From the NCBI RefSeq assembly GCF_001541225.1, contig NZ_LMTS01000025.1:1-50432 (forward strand): a stretch of DNA of 50,432 bases, written 5' to 3'. Shown here piece after piece: positions 46,200 to 50,432 of the stretch; the first letter of the stretch is position 1; every line of letters begins with the position of its first letter. Source of the stretch: Variovorax sp. WDL1. GTDB lineage: Bacteria; Pseudomonadota; Gammaproteobacteria; Burkholderiales; Burkholderiaceae_C. The position numbers and the translations under genes were made by a program. The notes beneath the pieces are model-generated. The model was not told where the DNA came from. It did not search any database and was given only the letters and a program-made list of their open reading frames with translations.

Positions 46200-47985
46200 C
46201 TCCGCTCACCCCGGGCATTGTTTTCGTGCACTCTTCTGGAGGGGTGAGCTTCAGAAGCTGTTGAATCTCTTCGTTTCGCAGTTCGCTGAGCGCGCTGGGC
46301 TTGTTGTTCACGAAGCCGCCAGTGGTCAGGGGCATCGACACCACATAGGTTTCGCGCGCAGCGGTCGCATCGACCACCAAGGTGGAGCGAGGAGCCCAAA
46401 TCGCAGCTGCACGTTCTGAGAGACGAGCAATATCTAGCGACTGGCTTTTGCCAAAACTGACCAGTGAGCTTGCAATCAGCGTCTGGTTCTTTCGGTCGAA
46501 GGCATCTGCCTTCTTCTGAGAAAACGAAATGGACGACTTCGTACTGGCCAAGCCGGTCTTGAGCACCGCGGCATAACCGGCGGTACCGATGGCCGCAGCG
46601 GCAGCGACCATGACGGCGCCATTCAAGAGCGAACTGACAGAGATGCCGTTCCACTCGGCCTCAGCCGGGTAGAGCTGGAGCTCGCCAGACTGCGCGACCA
46701 GGTCCGCATTGGAGAGCTGGACCGTCTGCGAATCCGGGCTCAGGCCGCGTGCCGACTGGAACTGCGCCAGGGTGAAGGCCAGGTTCGTAGGATTGAACGT
46801 GACCTGAGGCGCGCTGAACTCGCCGTCCACGCTGCGGTAGTAGAGGATTGCAACCTTGCGGCCGCTCTCCGCATCTTCCAGCAGGATGAAGACGATGTGG
46901 GCGCCCTTCGGCACCTCGCGGCGAACCATCGCACGCTCCACCAGCAGCAGGCCTGGGCCGACGCGCATGGACAGCTCTTCCAGCCGCTCCACCGATGTCG
47001 CGTAGATGGCCCCCAGTTGCTTGGCAGCGTTAATGATGCGCACCGACTCGCCAACGCCTTCGGAGAGCGCCAGGTCGCTGCCCTGCCGGTAGGTCGTCTT
47101 CGGGCCCACCGCGAAGCGGACGTCCTGTGCGGTGAGGCTTGCCGCTTCCTTCACGTCGCCTTCAGGCACATCGAGCAGGCCTTGCGCCGAGACATGGAAG
47201 CACGCGCGGGTGCCGTCCTCACGTGCGAGTACCAGGTGGAAGGCGCCCCTTGATTGGCGGACCTTTCGGGGCGCTTGGGGCTGTTTGGCGGGCTTTGCCG
47301 GCCTGCCGGCGCTGTCGCCCTTCTCTGCCGACCTTTCGGCTTTCGCAGGGGCGCCACCCTCAGAGCTCGTGGAGGCCTTTGGAGGCTTGGCCCCGCCGGC
47401 CTTCTTGCCGCCGAAACCAAAAAACGACTTCTTAGTTGCGCCTGGTAGAGCCGCGGCCACCGTCGCCGGTTCCTTCTTGTTGGCGAAGCGCGCCTGAAGG
47501 CTCGTACGCGCAGCGGATTGCGCCACCTCAGAATCAGTTCGGTCTGCGCCCCTTTCCGAGGGAGCCGCGGGTGCCTGAGGCGCAGCGTCCGGTTGACCCC
47601 CCCCCTCGGCCACCACCGGCGGTTCTGCTTCGAACGTTTCCTCGACGGGCTTCCGAGCCGCTGCGGCCTTCAACTTCAGGCCCAGGCCCGCAGGCTTCGT
47701 GGGCTCCTCAAAGGCCGGGCCAGGCGAGCTCGTCGGCTTGGTGTCCGTGAACGGCACATCCAGCGCAGGCTCGACGCGCACGGAGGCGTCCACCACCTCC
47801 TTCGGGTTGCGAATGAAGAGCCCCCGGCTGCCGTCGTCCGAGCCGCGCAGCGGCACGAGCACCTCAGAAACGCTCTCCGCACCGTCGGCGGTCTTCGACT
47901 TGGCGACGAAGAGCGAGAAGTCCTTGTCCGGCGGAGGGACCGCCTTCAGCCCCTCCGGCGTTTTCTTCCTGATGTTAAGAAGCAT
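46126..47985 (-). CDS. Large bitopic pilus accessory protein (PilO/GspL-like), set B
   Basis: 619 residues. Long low-complexity Ala/Pro/Lys-rich region (about 70-250), a cytoplasmic domain with RGAFHLVLAREDGTRACFHVSAQGLL and MRVGPGLLLVERAMVRREVPKGAHIVFIL, one transmembrane helix near 462-484, and a periplasmic domain with two Cys (near 580 and 605). By place between secretin and ATPase it corresponds to PilO of IncI thin-pilus operons, which also has one membrane helix. Confidence 0.55.
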   Translation of the reverse strand: MLLNIRKKTPEGLKAVPPPDKDFSLFVAKSKTADGAESVSEVLVPLRGSDDGSRGLFIRNPKEVVDASVRVEPALDVPFTDTKPTSSPGPAFEEPTKPAGLGLKLKAAAARKPVEETFEAEPPVVAEGGGQPDAAPQAPAAPSERGADRTDSEVAQSAARTSLQARFANKKEPATVAAALPGATKKSFFGFGGKKAGGAKPPKASTSSEGGAPAKAERSAEKGDSAGRPAKPAKQPQAPRKVRQSRGAFHLVLAREDGTRACFHVSAQGLLDVPEGDVKEAASLTAQDVRFAVGPKTTYRQGSDLALSEGVGESVRIINAAKQLGAIYATSVERLEELSMRVGPGLLLVERAMVRREVPKGAHIVFILLEDAESGRKVAILYYRSVDGEFSAPQVTFNPTNLAFTLAQFQSARGLSPDSQTVQLSNADLVAQSGELQLYPAEAEWNGISVSSLLNGAVMVAAAAAIGTAGYAAVLKTGLASTKSSISFSQKKADAFDRKNQTLIASSLVSFGKSQSLDIARLSERAAAIWAPRSTLVVDATAARETYVVSMPLTTGGFVNNKPSALSELRNEEIQQLLKLTPPEECTKTMPGVSGGVNVIQVTVNCETPVGSAGRYRSD

Positions 47986-47997
47986 GCGGCGCCCCTG

Positions 47998-49563
47998 TTA
48001 GAGCGATTCGCTCATGATGATGTCGTTGTCGGTCGGAGGAATCACGTTGGCGCGCAGCAGGATGACGACCTCCTTCGAGGTGCTCTTCTGGCCGGTCGTA
48101 GACGCGATGCTCGTGTCCTTCACGTCCTTGTTGTAGCGAATACCGCCCAGAATCAGCGTCTTGCCGCTTTCGGCCACAACGCGCATGTAGGTCTGCTTGT
48201 TTGACTGCGTTGGGGCCGTCAGCGTGCCGTTCAGGAAGTTCGAAAACGAACCGACCGACGACAGCACCGGCAGCAAGGTGATTTGCACCGAGCTCTTGTT
48301 CACGACCGAAGGCACCGCCGAGAAGCTCACGCCGTCGATGGCGAACGAGACGGAGCCAGACACCGTCGGCGCGCCGGTGGAGCCGCCCGTCGTGGTGTTG
48401 TTCGTCTGCTGGACGCTGCCCAAGTAAGGAATCTGCGTACCGTCGAAGTACGTCGCCGGGTTGTTGTTCAGCGACACGAGCTTCGGCTGCGACACGATGT
48501 TGACATCGGTGAACTGCATCAGCGAATTGATGATGGCAGCCGAGCTGGCGGTCGTGCGGTAGCCGCCGAGGCTTCCCTGGGCTGCGGCCGACGCGGCGGA
48601 GCCAATGAGCGAGCTCATGTCGCCGCCGGCGGCCTTGACCGCAGCGGAGGCGAGGTCGGAGCTGCCCCCGGCAAACATGCCGCGGCTGGCGCCGTTCAGC
48701 ACGCGGCCCCACTGGATGCCGAGGCTGAAGTCCTTGGTGAGTGAGACCTCGATGACCGAGGCTTCGATTTCCACCTGGGTCATGGCGTCGCGCGCGAAGT
48801 TCTTGATGAAGTCGCTCATGCGGCGTAGCGCCTGGGCGTTGCCCTTCACGGACACCACGCCCTGGTCCGTCACCAGCACCTCGGCATTCTTGCCGGCCAT
48901 GTCGGACATGAACTTAATCAGCGCCTTGCCGTCGGTTCCTTCCTTGCCGGCGATGGTGAATTCGGCCTTCAGCGAAGTTCCGCCGGCGCTGCCGCCACCG
49001 CCGCTGCCGCCCGAGGCACCGCTCGTCGAGGCGGAGGAATTCGCGGGGTCACCGCCCACGTTGTACTGGGCCTGCAGGCTCTTGAAGACGGCCGAAGGAA
49101 GGCGGAAGTTGTAGGTGGCGTTCTCCGCGATGTACAGCGTACGGTTGTCGCGGTCGAAGACTGCGGCGTAACCCGCAAGGAACGCGGTGGTGCGGATGGC
49201 GTCTTCGCTGAAGGAGCCGTTGAAGTCCACGGTCACCTTGCGCATGGGGTCGACGCCCTCGCCGTAGGCGACGGAGTAGCCGAGCTTCTTCGACAGCTCG
49301 CTCACCAGAGGCGCGAACGGCGTGCTGGCCGCCTTCACGTAGACGTCGCCACGCTTGGCAGGGGCTTCCGTGCGACGGAAATCGTTCAGCGGCTCGGTGA
49401 TTTCGCGCACGCTTCCGCTGGCCCCCTGCTTCACGAAGTCCTTCACGGCGGCGGCAGCGCGTGCGTCCGTGATGTCCTTGGCCTGCTGCTGCGTAGCGAA
49501 GGGCGTCGCGCAGCCCGAGATGAGGGTGGCAACTGCAGCAGCGATGAGAAGTCGTTTCGACAT
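47998..49563 (-). CDS. pilN: Secretin lipoprotein (PilN-like), set B
   Basis: 521 residues. Lipoprotein signal with lipobox LISGC (Cys 18). N-terminal domains (about 60-180), a Gly/Ser-rich spacer (about 181-203), then secretin domain: VEIEASVIEVSL, VNIVSQPKLVSLNNNPATYFDGTQIPYLGSV, and VAESGKTLILGGIRYNK. Forms the outer-membrane ring. 12 bases from the PilL-like gene before it and the PilO-like gene after it. Confidence 0.9.
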   Translation of the reverse strand: MSKRLLIAAAVATLISGCATPFATQQQAKDITDARAAAAVKDFVKQGASGSVREITEPLNDFRRTEAPAKRGDVYVKAASTPFAPLVSELSKKLGYSVAYGEGVDPMRKVTVDFNGSFSEDAIRTTAFLAGYAAVFDRDNRTLYIAENATYNFRLPSAVFKSLQAQYNVGGDPANSSASTSGASGGSGGGGSAGGTSLKAEFTIAGKEGTDGKALIKFMSDMAGKNAEVLVTDQGVVSVKGNAQALRRMSDFIKNFARDAMTQVEIEASVIEVSLTKDFSLGIQWGRVLNGASRGMFAGGSSDLASAAVKAAGGDMSSLIGSAASAAAQGSLGGYRTTASSAAIINSLMQFTDVNIVSQPKLVSLNNNPATYFDGTQIPYLGSVQQTNNTTTGGSTGAPTVSGSVSFAIDGVSFSAVPSVVNKSSVQITLLPVLSSVGSFSNFLNGTLTAPTQSNKQTYMRVVAESGKTLILGGIRYNKDVKDTSIASTTGQKSTSKEVVILLRANVIPPTDNDIIMSESL

Positions 49564-49575
49564 GAATGGTGCTCC

Positions 49576-50432
49576 TTAGAAGTCGAGTGCCGCGTCAGCA
49601 GGCCGAACGACGATGTGTGACTCTTGTTTGTAGATGTCTGCCGACACGCCAAGCGGCGGCAGGACGTTGGCGAGGACCTCGCGAACCGAGGCACCCTTGT
49701 AGGTAAGCGACCGCTTGGCCTCAAAGCCGCCGTCGACCTTCCATTCCATGGTGTAGCCGTTGGTACGGGCGAACCGGACGATGGCGACCTCCAGCGGTTC
49801 ACCTTCGTTGACCACGAGTTCAAGTGCGGCGACTGCGGCAACCGGTGAATCCGTGGCGCTCGGCGCGCCAGCTGCAACCGGCTGCGCGCCTGTACCTCCG
49901 AGGACCTGACCGACCACGCTGCCGCCAGCAACGACGTGAGTCCCGGCGGGGTCTGTATTCCCGGGCGCCGCAGGCAAGATAGCCTTGGCTGCGAGGTTCG
50001 GATAATCGCTACCCGATTGGGCGACCGCCATCAGGACGCCTTGTCCTGTCGGGATGTCAAGCGACACAGGCGAATAGACGCCCATGGCCTTCTTGAGGAG
50101 CGTCATGTCTTCTTCGGCCGAGTTGCCGAGCAACGTGACAGGACCGCGTAGGGTCATCTCCGGCGCTGCCCAGACCAGGCGAAGGTGGAAGCGGTTCGCG
50201 ATGCTTTGCGCGACGGAGCGCGCCGAAGGCTTGTTCAGCGCGACGGCCTGCGTGTAGACGAAATCTTCCGTGTCACCGATGCGGGCTCCGGGAGACGGCA
50301 GAAGTGTGGTCGGAGCGGCATTCAATGCTTCGGTCATCTGGGCGGCAAGCGCGATGTTCACGGGGGGCTCTGCTTGGGCGACGGCGACCGGCGCCTCGGG
50401 GGAGCGGGCAGCCGCAACAACGGCAGGGGGGG
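49576..50432 (-). CDS. PilL-like/TcpQ-domain protein, set B (5' end beyond window)
   Basis: At least 285 residues; the frame stays open to the right edge, so the true start lies outside. An internal GTG near 50361 is not needed. The sequence before it (APVAVAQA, then EPP) looks like the end of a signal peptide. The C-terminal domain ELVVNEGEPLEVAIVRFARTNGYTMEWKVD... resembles TcpQ/PilL, which helps secretin assembly. Directly precedes the secretin gene, as in IncI operons. Confidence 0.65.
   Translation of the reverse strand, partial: PPAVVAAARSPEAPVAVAQAEPPVNIALAAQMTEALNAAPTTLLPSPGARIGDTEDFVYTQAVALNKPSARSVAQSIANRFHLRLVWAAPEMTLRGPVTLLGNSAEEDMTLLKKAMGVYSPVSLDIPTGQGVLMAVAQSGSDYPNLAAKAILPAAPGNTDPAGTHVVAGGSVVGQVLGGTGAQPVAAGAPSATDSPVAAVAALELVVNEGEPLEVAIVRFARTNGYTMEWKVDGGFEAKRSLTYKGASVREVLANVLPPLGVSADIYKQESHIVVRPADAALDF

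Noticed and set aside
1..50432. CRISPR arrays, rRNA genes, replication origin iterons
   Set aside because: No regularly spaced repeats, rRNA segments or clear iteron clusters were seen on reading.

Overview
The window looks like part of a large mobile replicon (megaplasmid or giant phage-like element) living in a betaproteobacterium, probably Burkholderiales. The GC-rich codon use, a RecA of clear betaproteobacterial type and the tRNA sequences point that way. The element cannot be named from sequence alone. Type IV pilus genes resembling the IncI/R64 thin-pilus set argue for a conjugative plasmid. The tRNA array, free-standing HNH endonucleases, RNA repair enzyme, DHFR and release-factor homologue are also typical of giant phages.

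Layout. 1-130 is the edge of an IS5-family insertion sequence, followed by yiaA (222-668, minus). 854-13587 is a tRNA array read left to right. It has a consensus promoter, a leader with lambda/rrn-like boxB and boxA elements, and 41 tRNA genes. Nearly all encode CCA. Between them lie three different HNH endonuclease genes, several very small ORFs with good Shine-Dalgarno sites, two small membrane proteins and several long noncoding spacers dense in stable hairpins, many capped by GNRA tetraloops. Two more tRNAs of initiator type lie outside (18436, 29914). The 43 tRNAs cover 18 amino acids; Asp, Glu and Arg-CGN decoders were not found.

13600-26584 is an accessory block. It holds an RF1-like release factor interrupted by an in-frame UGA, two SecB-like proteins, a SLOG/DprA-like protein, a tyrosine phosphatase, a NADAR-like protein, a secreted Ig-like protein, a kinase-phosphatase-ligase RNA repair enzyme, recA and several hypotheticals.

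26687-50432 carries two type IV pilus/type II secretion-like gene sets. Set A (26687-36165) has an assembly ATPase, a GspF-like protein, two unusual leaderless pilins, a secretin and membrane partners. Set B (37398 to beyond the right end, minus) has PilL-, secretin-, PilO-, ATPase-, GspF-, prepilin-, PilT- and PilP-like genes in near-IncI order. A small gene with a textbook promoter (36353) and a dihydrofolate reductase (36771) lie between them.

How it may work together (inference): the element brings its own translation kit (tRNAs, initiator tRNAs, a release-factor homologue) and an enzyme able to heal cleaved RNA. It may thereby outlast host tRNA shortage or tRNA-cleaving defences, while the pilus systems serve transfer or surface attachment. 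A CTA(T/C)A(C/G) motif recurs just upstream of many genes and may be the element's main promoter core.
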